The notes below the pieces were generated by a model. The model was given only the letters and a program-made list of their open reading frames with translations, did not search any database and had not been told where the DNA came from. A DNA stretch of 64,000 nucleotides from NCBI RefSeq assembly GCF_002159645.1, contig NZ_NFJB01000002.1, positions 143,267-207,266 of the forward strand, in the 5' to 3' direction. Numbering within the stretch: position 1 is the stretch's first letter; the number at the start of each line of letters is the position of its first letter. Positions 1-8,989 of this stretch are shown here, piece after piece. Made by a program: the position numbers and the translations under genes. Source of the DNA: Parabacteroides sp. An277. Its GTDB lineage: Bacteria; Bacteroidota; Bacteroidia; Bacteroidales; Tannerellaceae.

Positions 1-882
1 AGAAACTGCTGGAGTAGCCGTTTCAATCATAATGTCATCTTCACTTGCTGTAGTAGAAGAAATCAAGCCATCACCAGTTGCATTTACTTTCACGTAAGAG
101 AAAGTCGCACTTGTTGAATTCCAGATACCGAAGAGGCCTTCAGTTTCATTTAATTCAAAAGATGACGCATTTGTACTTGCAGCTACACTTGAACTACTTG
201 CAGTGATTTGTAAGTAATTGTTAGCAGGAGTTGCCAATCCATCATATTGAGATTTATATTTACCACCATCTAAATCCCAAAGAGTTCTTTTGCTTTCACC
301 TACTTTCAAATAAGCCTGATAAACATCTTCGTTTACCAATTTTACAGTACCTGCAGCATCAGTCACAACTAAATATTGATTGCCAACTTTCAATGTAACA
401 CCTGTCTTATCATCTGCCTCTTCAGTGTAAGCATAGAAGTTAATAGCTGTACCTGCAGTTGCCCAATCGGCAGCATCACCAGACGTAAGCTTCAATTGTT
501 CGCTACCTGATACCAAATGACCGGCCGCATCGACAGTAAATACAACAGCATTCTCAAGGCTACGCATACTCGGATCGCCTGTAACATCTTCGTTTCCGAT
601 AGCGAAATCACCTTGTTGCAAGATAAAACCATTTCCATTTTCCACATACTTCCACAATGCTTTATTATCAATAGTAGCACTGTTTACAGCTGCAGAACTT
701 GGACTTTCCACATCTGCGCCATCAGATACCAACCACATTTTTGCGGTAGTTCCCCAGCTCGGTTCAGCAATTACATAAGAGTGACCATTCACAGGAACAG
801 CCACCTTTACGACTCCTGCCTCTGCCGCAAATGAACCTGCGAGCAAAAAGCCCGCGCACAAAGTAAGTACTTTCTTGTTCAT
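1..882 (-). CDS. DUF6383-family secreted surface protein, N-terminal part (gene runs off the window)
   Basis: The frame is open without a stop from the ATG at 882 to the window edge, giving 294 residues; the C-terminus is missing. The protein starts MNKKVLTLCAGFLLAGSFAAEAG, a clear signal peptide, and continues as a Thr/Ser/Ala/Asp-rich beta-type sequence. The first ten residues are identical to those of the 1288-residue protein encoded at 33971-37837, and the two genes share promoter and leader RNA, so I infer the same family even though the diagnostic C-terminal domain lies outside. No enzymatic motif is visible. It is probably exported and surface-attached. The function is unknown. The start is secure because it begins a signal peptide directly below the shared leader. 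Confidence 0.75.
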   Translation of the reverse strand, partial: MNKKVLTLCAGFLLAGSFAAEAGVVKVAVPVNGHSYVIAEPSWGTTAKMWLVSDGADVESPSSAAVNSATIDNKALWKYVENGNGFILQQGDFAIGNEDVTGDPSMRSLENAVVFTVDAAGHLVSGSEQLKLTSGDAADWATAGTAINFYAYTEEADDKTGVTLKVGNQYLVVTDAAGTVKLVNEDVYQAYLKVGESKRTLWDLDGGKYKSQYDGLATPANNYLQITASSSSVAASTNASSFELNETEGLFGIWNSTSATFSYVKVNATGDGLISSTTASEDDIMIETATPAVS

Positions 883-1269
883 AAAACCTTTAATTTAAGT
901 TTGTAAATAAAATAGTTAATAAAAATCTCGTTCTTCTGATTTTACGAAGGACACAAACTCGACAAGTTTATGAACAAGCATAAAAAAAGCGGGCTTGTTA
1001 CTATTATTAAATTGAAGGCTCTGGTAAGCCCGTCTCGCAATAATAGAACAAAGCCCGCGCTTTATACGATTATATTCTTAATTTCCCTTAGACCATATAA
1101 AATGATATAGGAAACTTCACAAATAATCTGTACTACACGCAAGCATTTACTGTCCATTATTCCGTGAGACTAAAAATTTACCAGATTTTCAATTTGGAAT
1201 AATCTTCGTAAAATGCTTACAATATTTTGACCTGATTCCCTAAGGCGGAACGCTCTCCGCTGCGGAATC
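883..1269 (-). ncRNA. Structured 5' leader RNA of the DUF6383-family gene (copy 1)
   Basis: The leader runs from the predicted transcription start near 1269 to the ATG at 882, about 387 nt. In RNA order it holds four elements. P1 (1234-1269) closes with GATTCC/GGAATC around an inner GCGGA/TCCGC. P2 (1141-1218) has AAGCATTT/AAATGCTT and ATTATTCC/GGAATAAT helices separated by a 7x7 internal loop. A terminator-like hairpin lies at 982-1058. The strand at 938-948 (CTTCGTAAAAT in RNA) is an exact complement of ATTTTACGAAG, which spans the P2 internal loop and flanking helix. All elements recur at 37838-38247, with G-U changes that keep the pairing. I infer a regulatory leader; no ligand or known class is recognised. 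Confidence 0.65.
982..1058 (-). terminator. Terminator-like hairpin inside the leader (possible attenuator)
   Basis: In RNA sense, GCGGGCTT (1051-1058) pairs with AAGCCCGC (989-996), extended by TGTT/AACA and CTATTATT/AATAATAG with small bulges. Seven U residues follow (982-988). The hairpin lies about 100 nt upstream of the start codon of the gene at 1-882, and I see no convincing second promoter between it and the ATG, so transcription would have to read through it. Confidence 0.6.
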
Positions 1270-1273
1270 GATG

Positions 1274-1303
1274 CAAAGGTAAGGAGGAAAAATGAAATAG
1301 CAA
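1274..1303 (-). promoter_or_regulatory. Bacteroidetes-type promoter for the DUF6383-family gene (copy 1)
   Basis: On the minus strand a TTG (-33 element, 1301-1303) is followed after 19 bp by TACCTTTG (1274-1281), a full match to the TAnnTTTG -7 box. About 65 bp around this promoter are nearly identical to 38211-38281, the promoter of the second family member. Confidence 0.8.
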
Positions 1304-1448
1304 GAATTTTACCGAAAAACTTTTAGGTTTTTATCCGAAAGCGAGAGATTCGAGGACGAAATCCCAGGTTTTGGAGGATAAAACCGAAAATAGGAGAAAT
1401 AACCCACGAAACCCTGACCTAAAAATCATTTCACTACGGGAATAAGTG

Positions 1449-1530
1449 TATCTTTACGCTAAAGATATGTATCTTCAGTCTAAAGATATATATCTTCAAC
1501 CTGCAGATATGTATCTTTAGCATAAAGATA
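1449..1530. repeat. Four palindromes at exact 21-bp spacing upstream of the DUF6383 promoter
   Basis: Four 19-bp palindromic units of the type TATCTTTAgcaTAAAGATA start at 1449, 1470, 1491 and 1512. The outer two are the most perfect and the third the most degenerate. They lie about 150-230 bp upstream of the promoter at 1274-1303. The matching place upstream of the second family gene (38472-38545) also holds four palindromes at 21-bp spacing, partly of different sequence. Two-turn phasing suggests a cooperative protein-binding array, which is inference. Confidence 0.7.
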
Positions 1531-1591
1531 GAAAATTCCTCGGTAATTTTCCAAGTTTATCCCGCGGAACATCTGTTTTTTTGCCGTAGAC

Positions 1592-1631
1592 ACAAAAAAA
1601 TCAGGCATGGACAAACTGCCCATGCCTGATT
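1592..1631 (-). terminator. Rho-independent terminator of the phosphate transporter gene
   Basis: A 12-bp stem, AATCAGGCATGG/CCATGCCTGATT (1599-1631), is followed in minus-strand sense by a run of T (1593-1599). It lies 24 bp after the stop codon at 1655. Confidence 0.85.
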
Positions 1632-1654
1632 CCTTTTTATGTTTACAAACGGAC

Positions 1655-3913
1655 TTATTCCATTTGGAACTTGCGACTTACCTTAATTAAGTTGCAACTA
1701 AACACCACCACATTCGATGCCTCTTGGAGCATATTGAGGTAAACCATGCTCACTTTCGTGCTGCCCGTCTTTCCCTGAATACGTTTCAACTCTTCTTTCT
1801 TGAGTTGCGTTAACGAATTATTGAGGCGGACAGATTCTTCCACCAATTCGGGAAGTTCATTATAATCATTACGGTCTACCATATCTGCACATCGCTTCAG
1901 GTAATTGATAATCCGTACATCGACAGCACCGAAATCACTCTTCTGCACCGCTTCAAGCGGGCTGAAGTTGTTGTCGATATGTTGTTTGCACGGTTCAGCC
2001 AAGCGGTTAATGCTATATACAATCTCACTGGCAAAATCGTTGCCTTGATAATAATAAAGTCCCTTCTCGATGGCGATATCGCGGTCGAGCTGCGTGACGC
2101 CCAATGTACCCACACGTTTCACCTGCTTCAGATGAGTTTTCCGATCCCGCAAAGCCGCCATCACGCGACGAAGCTCTTTCAGATTTTCATTCATAAAGCC
2201 TTCGACAGAACCCTGTAATGTTTCGGCAGCAAAATAAAGGTCATCGCGAAGCTCTTCGCGGCTATGCTGACGGAAAAGGTTCAATGCCTCTATCGGATTC
2301 TTAGCCTTACGCAATTGAGCCACCGTGCTATTTACTTCTGCCTTTAATTGCTCTTTATGTTTTTTCTTCTTATAGAGAATTTGGCTACGAATCAACGTAT
2401 AAATAGCCAATGCTACCATTGCCACGATGGCTGGAGCACCACCCCAATAGATAATCAAGGTCACGAAGAAACAAATCGTAAACGCCACACCTGCCGTAAT
2501 AAACCATCCGCCAATGACGGAAAGCACGCCCGTAATGCGGAAAACAGCACTTTCACGTCCCCAAGCCCGGTCAGCAAGCGAAGAACCCATGGCCACCATG
2601 AAGGCCACATACGTCGTAGACAACGGAAGCTTATAAGATGTACCTAAGGCAATCAACAAACCGGAGAGAACGACATTGACAGCAGCCCGCACCAAGTCGA
2701 AGCTGGCGCCTTCAGCCAATATAATCTCCTTATTATTGAAGCGGCTATCCACCCAACGTTGTACCGGAAGCGGAATGACGTTCGTAATCGTCGTAGCGGC
2801 ATTCGTACAAAGGCGAACCAACACACGCGCTACAGGAGACGTACCAAAGTTTTCATCCCCATCCGATTGACGCGCCAAATCCACCGAAGTCTTCACCACA
2901 TTGTGCGCTTTCTTCGATGTCAGCAAAGCGATTACCATCACAATGCCAGCTCCGACAAGGAAATACCACGGCGTTTGAGCTGAACCTTGCAGGGACGTCA
3001 TTAAGAACGAATCCGGCGTAACGGTTCCTCCTTGTGCCATGAAATCGGTGTAGGCAGAATAACCGGCAAGCGGCACACCAATAAAATTCACCAAGTCGTT
3101 TCCGGCGAAAGCCAACGCCAAAGCAAACGTACCCAGCAGCACCACCACTTTCAATACGTTTATTTTCAGCCAATGTAAAATCTGCATCAGAACCGTCAAG
3201 CCGACAAAACACCAAAGCACGACCTTCTCTGTATGGGCAAAGATGAAATCAGCAAATGGTCCCTCGAAGAAAGGGCTTGACTTCAATCCTTTAATCAACA
3301 TGAAGTAGATAATAGCCGTAGCCGCCAATCCGCCAAATACTCCGATAAAGTATTTCGCTGTTTTCCGGTAATTGAATGTAAATAGCAGACGAGAAATATA
3401 TTGCACTACGGTTCCAAAGACAAATGCAATCGCCACAGAGACGAAGATGGCCAGAATCACAGTCAGTGCCTTATCGGTATTCATCAGGTTGCCTAACGAA
3501 AGAAGACCTTCCGTATCATTGGCTAACTTGATTAACGAATAAGCCACGGTTCCGCCCAACAACTCAAATACCAGCGAGACCGTGGTAGAGGTCGGCATTC
3601 CTAACGAATTGAAAATATCCAAGATTACGACATCCGTCAGCATAACGGCCACCAAGATGCACATAATCTCCGAAAAGTAAAAATACTGAGGCTGATAGAT
3701 GCCATGCCGGGCAATATCCATCATTCCGTTCGAGAGAGAAGCCCCGACCAAAATCCCTACAGCTGCCACAATCATGATGACACGAAAGGAAGCTGCCTTA
3801 GAACCGATAGAAGCGTTCAAAAAGTTCACGGCGTCATTACTCACTCCTACCGAGAGATCGAATATCGCCAACACGCCCAAAAATAGGACTAAGAACAAGT
3901 AGAATGTTTCCAT
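1655..3913 (-). CDS. Inorganic phosphate transporter, PiT family, with long cytoplasmic C-terminal domain
   Basis: The 752-residue protein is a multi-spanning inner-membrane permease that should import phosphate with a coupling cation. PiT signatures are GVSNDAVNFLNASIGSK near the N-terminus, GMPTSTTVSLVFELLGG around residue 105, and the second-half counterparts AGNDLVNFIGVPLAG and LPLSTTYVAFMVAMG. The last roughly 220 residues are charged and helical, like the PhoU-like cytoplasmic extensions of many Bacteroidetes PiT proteins. A longer frame opens at 3967, but the TACCTTTG box at 3943-3950 places transcription below that codon, so I take METFYLF at 3913. It is a single-gene unit with its own promoter and terminator. 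Confidence 0.88.
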   Translation of the reverse strand: METFYLFLVLFLGVLAIFDLSVGVSNDAVNFLNASIGSKAASFRVIMIVAAVGILVGASLSNGMMDIARHGIYQPQYFYFSEIMCILVAVMLTDVVILDIFNSLGMPTSTTVSLVFELLGGTVAYSLIKLANDTEGLLSLGNLMNTDKALTVILAIFVSVAIAFVFGTVVQYISRLLFTFNYRKTAKYFIGVFGGLAATAIIYFMLIKGLKSSPFFEGPFADFIFAHTEKVVLWCFVGLTVLMQILHWLKINVLKVVVLLGTFALALAFAGNDLVNFIGVPLAGYSAYTDFMAQGGTVTPDSFLMTSLQGSAQTPWYFLVGAGIVMVIALLTSKKAHNVVKTSVDLARQSDGDENFGTSPVARVLVRLCTNAATTITNVIPLPVQRWVDSRFNNKEIILAEGASFDLVRAAVNVVLSGLLIALGTSYKLPLSTTYVAFMVAMGSSLADRAWGRESAVFRITGVLSVIGGWFITAGVAFTICFFVTLIIYWGGAPAIVAMVALAIYTLIRSQILYKKKKHKEQLKAEVNSTVAQLRKAKNPIEALNLFRQHSREELRDDLYFAAETLQGSVEGFMNENLKELRRVMAALRDRKTHLKQVKRVGTLGVTQLDRDIAIEKGLYYYQGNDFASEIVYSINRLAEPCKQHIDNNFSPLEAVQKSDFGAVDVRIINYLKRCADMVDRNDYNELPELVEESVRLNNSLTQLKKEELKRIQGKTGSTKVSMVYLNMLQEASNVVVFSCNLIKVSRKFQME

Positions 3914-3942
3914 ATAATTAATGCATGTAAATATTTCGGGGG

Positions 3943-3950
3943 CAAAGGTA
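3943..3950 (-). promoter_or_regulatory. Promoter -7 box of the phosphate transporter gene
   Basis: TACCTTTG on the minus strand, with a TTG about 18 bp upstream. The predicted start near 3938 leaves a leader of about 25 nt before the ATG at 3913. Confidence 0.6.
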
Positions 3951-3994
3951 CGTAATATCTGCTTCAAACAAGCAACAAATATATTACAAAACCA

Positions 3995-6196
3995 TTACAG
4001 AGCCGTCAATTCAAATAAATGACTGGAGGTCGTCTCGGTGGTAAAGAGGCGCAACCCCACTTTCATTAGGTAGTCTCCGGAATAGGTTTGACCGTTTCCT
4101 TGGAATGCGGACTTCGTTCCGGGCATGAGGTTTATTTCCTCTATCTTATATTGTTTGTTGGGATTCAATCCTTGGAAGTGGATGGGATAAAGTGCCTCTC
4201 CGAAACGCGGATATATATTATAGGTATAGAGGAGTGCTTTACTTTGGGCTTCATCTACGTGCATGACGGCCGTATGTTCGCCCTCATAGGGAGATACCAA
4301 ACGGTAAAGGTCTCCATCCAAGATAACCGGCTTCAGGCGGTTGTAGGTCGTTACGGCTTCTTGGCAGAAGGTACGCTCGTCGGCAGACAATCCATCCAGA
4401 CCGATGTCGAACCCTAACTTACACATCATGGCGACATCTACGCGGAATTTCACCGATGTGCGACGGTTCCAACTCGTCACGTGCGCACACATCGCCTTCG
4501 AGGGGAAGAATTGCGAGAAGCCCCATTGGATGTAGAGCCGCTCCACGGGGTCGGTATTGTCGCTCGCCCAGAACTCGGTGAAGTATTTCAAGGCTTCGTA
4601 ATCGCAACGGCCGCCGCCTCCGGAGCAGAGCATCATTGGTATGTGGGGGTATTTCGCTTGGATGCGGTCCAATACCTTATATAATCCGCGCACATAATCT
4701 ACGTAGAGCTGCTCTTGTTTGTCTTTCAAGTAGGGGGAATAGACGTTCGTAATCGGGCTGTTGCAATCCCACTTGAAGTAGGCGATGCCGGGATTGTCGG
4801 TCAATAAACCATCTACGACACCGAACACGAAATCCTGTACCTCCGGATTCGAGAGGTCCAACACCAATTGGTTGCGATAGTAGTAGGTTTCGCGGTTCGG
4901 GAGCTTAATAATCCAGTCGGGATGCTTTTCAGCCAACTCACTCTTCGGGTTCACCATCTCCGGTTCAATCCAGATACCGAACTTCACGCCGGCTTTCTCC
5001 GCTTCCTTCACCAAGAACGGGATGCCGTGGGGGAGCTTGTTCTCCATCACTTGCCAATCGCCCAATCCGGCGCGGTCGTTGTTTCGGGGATATTTATTTC
5101 CGAACCAACCATCGTCGAGCAGGAACATATCCACGCCCAGATGCTTGGCCTCTTGCATCAATCCGCTCAGTTTCTGCTCGTCGAATTGGAAACCGGTGTT
5201 CTCCCAGTTGTTCAGGAGCGTCATGCGGTCGCCTTTCCCGTCCTTCAGTTGGTAATGGCGTGCCCACGCATGGAAATGGCGGCTTGCTTTCCCGGTCCCT
5301 TCGTCGCTGCGGGTAAAGATGAACTCTGGCGTGGCAAAAGTTTCGCCTGCAGGAAGTTCGTAGCGGGAAGCATAGGGGTTGATGCCTGAAATGACGCGCA
5401 GGTGGTGCATATTGTCCACCTCGAACGTAAAGCGGTAGTTGCCCGTCCAGCCAATCGTGCCTAACAGGACTTCGCCCTGATGCTCATGTGCCGGTTGCCC
5501 TAAACCCAATTCAAAGAAAGGATACATAAACATCGCGGCACGTGTCCCTAACTTCGTCTCCAACACCTTCTTGCCGGGTTGGAGCGGTTGCGTGCTCATT
5601 TGCATTTCCTTGGCCCAGTCGCCGCTGAACTCGGTCAGGTAATAAGCCGGATGTTCCAAGTAGAGAATCGACGAGGCATATTCTGTCAGGTGGATAGGTT
5701 TCTTCTCCTGATGCTTGATTTCAGTCCAAGTCTTGATGATATTCTCTTTTTTATAAGCCACGTAATGGAGCGCGACCTCCAGCGGATACTGTCCGTCTTG
5801 CAGGCGGATGATGGTCTCGGTCGCATTCCCGTCCAGCGATTTCGTATCTACCGAGGCAAAGGTCAGCACCGTGCTGCGGTTGCCGTCGCTATGCGTGATG
5901 CCCAACGCCGGTTCGAAATAATCGCCGCTTCCGGCCGGGAGGTAAATATCCCATCCCTTTTGCCCCGCACCGCTATCCGCGCCCCCTTTTTCGTCGGACG
6001 AGAGGGCGGTGATGTCTGCCTCATGCAAGAGTTTCTCTCCGAAATAGGCTTGATACAAACGCCCGTTCGAGTTCGTACAATAAATCAAATCGGTTTCGTC
6101 TGTCGAAATCCGGATGACGCGGTTCTCATTCTCCGCGTGCAATGTCATGTTTCCACCAATTAGAATCATGAATACTAGAAATAAGCTCGTTCTCAT
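3995..6196 (-). CDS. Alpha-galactosidase, glycoside hydrolase family 36, secreted
   Basis: The 733-residue protein hydrolyses terminal alpha-1,6-galactose from raffinose-type oligosaccharides and galactomannan side chains. The start is MRTSLFLVFMILIGG, a signal peptide; the frame also opens at 6322, but that extension runs through the tandem repeat array and has no signal character. GH36 motifs visible are LLDDGWFG (about residue 360), GIWIEPEMVNP, the nucleophile motif YFKWDCN (Asp near residue 477) and the acid/base region FWASDNTDPVER (Asp near residue 546). An N-terminal beta-sandwich and a C-terminal beta domain flank the barrel, and the length is normal for the family. No SusC/SusD pair is nearby, so this is not part of a visible PUL. 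Confidence 0.92.
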   Translation of the reverse strand: MRTSLFLVFMILIGGNMTLHAENENRVIRISTDETDLIYCTNSNGRLYQAYFGEKLLHEADITALSSDEKGGADSGAGQKGWDIYLPAGSGDYFEPALGITHSDGNRSTVLTFASVDTKSLDGNATETIIRLQDGQYPLEVALHYVAYKKENIIKTWTEIKHQEKKPIHLTEYASSILYLEHPAYYLTEFSGDWAKEMQMSTQPLQPGKKVLETKLGTRAAMFMYPFFELGLGQPAHEHQGEVLLGTIGWTGNYRFTFEVDNMHHLRVISGINPYASRYELPAGETFATPEFIFTRSDEGTGKASRHFHAWARHYQLKDGKGDRMTLLNNWENTGFQFDEQKLSGLMQEAKHLGVDMFLLDDGWFGNKYPRNNDRAGLGDWQVMENKLPHGIPFLVKEAEKAGVKFGIWIEPEMVNPKSELAEKHPDWIIKLPNRETYYYRNQLVLDLSNPEVQDFVFGVVDGLLTDNPGIAYFKWDCNSPITNVYSPYLKDKQEQLYVDYVRGLYKVLDRIQAKYPHIPMMLCSGGGGRCDYEALKYFTEFWASDNTDPVERLYIQWGFSQFFPSKAMCAHVTSWNRRTSVKFRVDVAMMCKLGFDIGLDGLSADERTFCQEAVTTYNRLKPVILDGDLYRLVSPYEGEHTAVMHVDEAQSKALLYTYNIYPRFGEALYPIHFQGLNPNKQYKIEEINLMPGTKSAFQGNGQTYSGDYLMKVGLRLFTTETTSSHLFELTAL

Positions 6197-6238
6197 ATTT
6201 ATTATTCGATTAAAACTGCCTTGTTTGGGTAGAAGAGT

Positions 6239-6420
6239 GCTCTGCAAACGCCGCGACGCCGTCGCGAAGAAATCAGAGTACTCTGTAAACGTCGCGACGT
6301 CGTCGCGGAGAAATCGGAGCACTCTGCAAACGCCACGACGCCGTCGCGGAGAAATCGGAGTGCTCTGTAAACGTCGCGACGCCGTCGCGGAGAAATCGGA
6401 GCACTCTGCAAAACGTCGCG
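6239..6420. repeat. Intergenic tandem repeat, 41-bp unit, about 4.5 copies
   Basis: The word CTCTG recurs at 6240, 6281, 6322, 6363 and 6404, a strict 41-bp period. Each unit has two palindromes about 20.5 bp apart: CGCGACGnCGTCGCG and CAGAGTACTCTG-like. The array begins about 25 bp after the stop of the YfhO gene and ends about 40 bp before the ATG of the GH36 gene. Units differ by a few substitutions. Open frames across it are by-products of the repeat. Confidence 0.9.
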
Positions 6421-6444
6421 GCGCATCGGGCCGTCCTCAGCCGC

Positions 6445-8967
6445 TCAGGCATTCGCCTCTTCGGGCCGTTTCACGGCTTTGTAAATGGAATAACCTACCG
6501 CGCCGAGGAGCAGGAGCAAAATCAGGAAACTGCTGTATGCCTCGACGTTAGCTGCTACGATATAACCCTCCGGACGGAACTCGAACACCACCTGATGCTC
6601 GCCCGCCGGGATGCGCATGGCACGGAGAATCCAGTCGGCGCGGAAATGCTCGGCGGGTTTGCCGTCAATCGTAGCCTTCCAGCCCGGCTGGTAATAGATT
6701 TCGGAGAAGACCGCCACCTGCTCGGTCGAAGCCTTTGCCGTGTAAACCAACTTGTTCGGGCGGTACGAATCCAATTGGATGCTCGCCGTAGAGTCCGGTT
6801 GAGGCGCAAAGCCCTCCAGTTGCGCAGCAAAACGCTTGTCTACCACCGCCGTCTGCTTCGGGTCTATCTCGTTCAACGCCTCAATCTCGGCATCCGGATT
6901 TTCCACCTGGCGCACTTCGCGGACGAACCAGGCGTTCCCATTCGCGTAAGGATTCACCAAAGGAGGTTGCGAAGGATTGTAGACGATGTATTTCGTATTC
7001 AGCATGTTCAGCGAAGGACAGGCCGCAAAGACGGGCAAGAAATCCGCCGCGCTTTTCACGTGCTGGAAGACGCCGATGATGGAATTGATTTCCTCCTGCA
7101 AGCGATGGTCAATCAAGTCTTGATACCGGCGCAACTTGGCGGCATGATAACCTCCAATCGAGTGATGGTAATAGGAGGTCTGCGTTTCGAGGAACGGATT
7201 GTTCAGGTTCAGCACGCGATACGAACTCTTGTCTTTCAAGATTTCCTTGTCCGCCGCGCTTTCAGTATACACATTTTGAATATCCTGCTTCGGGACGAAA
7301 TTCTTTTCGTTCAAGTAACGCTTGTCGACTGTCCATAAATCGATAAATATAAGGAACGTAACGCCGATGCCGACCCACGTAGCCACTTGCTTCTTGTTTT
7401 TAGCCACCCCATACCACGCCACTAAGGCCGCGCCCAAGAGGATAAAGAGCAGCGAACGCAAGGCATCCGACGAAGCCAAAGACGCGCGGTCGATAAGCAA
7501 AGCGTTATAGAACTTCTCTGGTAATTGATATTGTGCGTCATACGTAGAACGGAAATCCAAGAACAGACTCGGCATCAACCAGATAATCAAAGATAAACCA
7601 CCCGTAATCGCCAACGAAGCGATAAACCCACGCTTCAATCGCTTTTCATCTACTTGCTGATTCAATATCTCTTTCAATCCCCAAATACCAATGATGGGAG
7701 CGACCATATTCGGGATGACCAACGCCATCTCGACAGTACGGAACTTGTTGTACATTGGCAGGTAATGGAACATGAAATCGTTGAACCACATCAGATTCCT
7801 ACCCAACGCCAACAACGTCATAAACACCGCCCCGGCGAAAAGCCACCACTTCATCGGATTCCGAATGACAAACATGCCTAAAATGAACAGAAAGCAAACC
7901 AAAGCACCGAAATAAACCGGTCCGGATGTAAAACTCTTGTCTCCCCAATAAGTAGGAGCTTGGATTTCAGAACCTACTTTCATTCCCGCCATTTTGGCTT
8001 CGTGGTAGAATTCGGAATCAGAACCTAACATACCGCCCGACGCGCCACCGTAGGCATTCGGAATCAAGGTAGTCAGCAATTCCGCCTTGCCATAACTCCA
8101 AGCGAAGGCATAATCCTGATCCAAACCGCTCGACTTCTTTTCAACCACACCCTCGGCGTTTGGTTTCGGAGTCAATTCGGATTCGCCACGGATGGAATGT
8201 TGCCCCAATTCCCAGCTGCTATATAATCCTTTCGCACCAGGCAGTATGGCGAGCACGGCGCATACCAATAGGATGCCCGTAACTTTCCCTAATTCCGTAA
8301 GTTCCTTCTTTCGAACCTTGTCGACTACATATCCCAAATAGATGAAAAGACATAAAAGGAACAGATAATAGGTAATCTGGATATGATTATTACTAATCGA
8401 CAAAGCGACACCTAACAGGAATAACACCGCTCCCCACAGATATTTTCGTTTAAATAATAACGCCATACCCGCGAGCGTGACTGGCATATAGCCAATTACG
8501 TATCCCTTCACGATATGTCCCGCCTCAATAATAATAATATTGTAAGAGGCTAATGCAAATGCAAATGCACCAGCCAAGGCAAGCCAACAACTGGCACCCA
8601 TCACGCACATCAAAAGGTAAAAGCATACCAATCCGACGAATATCATCGACGCATCCCGGTAACTCAACGACTTGAAGACTTTTTCTATCATTTTGTATTG
8701 AGGTAGATCCGGAGCCGGATTCCCATACCCCGCCACATAAGGCATTCCGCCAAACATCGCATCCGACCATGCACTAAACTCGCCCGGAGCTGCCGTTTCC
8801 GCATATGGCTCCATTTGGCTGTTCCCCATGCCGGTAGCCTTGATATCATCACCTTGCCGAAGCACTTTCCCGTCGAGCACCGACGGTGCAAAATACGCTA
8901 TCGTAGCCACCAACAATATCAGAATGGCTACAATATGTTTCACCGATTTCTTCAATAAATCCTGCAT
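6445..8967 (-). CDS. YfhO-family membrane protein (putative GT-C-type glycosyltransferase)
   Basis: The 840-residue polytopic membrane protein has about 12-14 hydrophobic segments, an N-terminal first TM helix (HIVAILILLVATIAYFAP), a large extracytoplasmic segment after residue 550 and a last TM helix near residue 810. The early segment with RQGDD and AWSDAMFGGMPY matches the YfhO pattern, in which an acidic pair in the first loop recalls GT-C glycosyltransferases. YfhO proteins are thought to modify cell-envelope polymers such as teichoic acid or lipid-linked glycans; the substrate here is unknown. It lies at the downstream end of the polysaccharide cluster, 22 bp below a glycosyltransferase, which fits a role in glycan decoration. 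Confidence 0.8.
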   Translation of the reverse strand: MQDLLKKSVKHIVAILILLVATIAYFAPSVLDGKVLRQGDDIKATGMGNSQMEPYAETAAPGEFSAWSDAMFGGMPYVAGYGNPAPDLPQYKMIEKVFKSLSYRDASMIFVGLVCFYLLMCVMGASCWLALAGAFAFALASYNIIIIEAGHIVKGYVIGYMPVTLAGMALLFKRKYLWGAVLFLLGVALSISNNHIQITYYLFLLCLFIYLGYVVDKVRKKELTELGKVTGILLVCAVLAILPGAKGLYSSWELGQHSIRGESELTPKPNAEGVVEKKSSGLDQDYAFAWSYGKAELLTTLIPNAYGGASGGMLGSDSEFYHEAKMAGMKVGSEIQAPTYWGDKSFTSGPVYFGALVCFLFILGMFVIRNPMKWWLFAGAVFMTLLALGRNLMWFNDFMFHYLPMYNKFRTVEMALVIPNMVAPIIGIWGLKEILNQQVDEKRLKRGFIASLAITGGLSLIIWLMPSLFLDFRSTYDAQYQLPEKFYNALLIDRASLASSDALRSLLFILLGAALVAWYGVAKNKKQVATWVGIGVTFLIFIDLWTVDKRYLNEKNFVPKQDIQNVYTESAADKEILKDKSSYRVLNLNNPFLETQTSYYHHSIGGYHAAKLRRYQDLIDHRLQEEINSIIGVFQHVKSAADFLPVFAACPSLNMLNTKYIVYNPSQPPLVNPYANGNAWFVREVRQVENPDAEIEALNEIDPKQTAVVDKRFAAQLEGFAPQPDSTASIQLDSYRPNKLVYTAKASTEQVAVFSEIYYQPGWKATIDGKPAEHFRADWILRAMRIPAGEHQVVFEFRPEGYIVAANVEAYSSFLILLLLLGAVGYSIYKAVKRPEEANA

Positions 8968-8989
8968 ATATATCTATTTCTTTGATTTA

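Noticed and set aside
916..981. Short ORF of 21 codons just after the terminator-like hairpin (leader peptide?)
   Set aside because: The corresponding ORF in copy 2 has 16 codons and an unrelated sequence, and neither has a clear ribosome-binding site, so coding is not supported.
938..1214. Invertible promoter flanked by inverted repeats (ATTTTACGAAG)
   Set aside because: The real promoter at 1274-1303 lies outside the repeats, I see no promoter within the segment, the repeat is only 11 bp and no site-specific recombinase gene is present. RNA pairing explains the complementarity better.
6114..6551. 145-codon plus-strand ORF over the 41-bp array
   Set aside because: It is antisense to the GH36 and YfhO gene ends and passes through the repeat; its product is low-complexity and Arg-rich.
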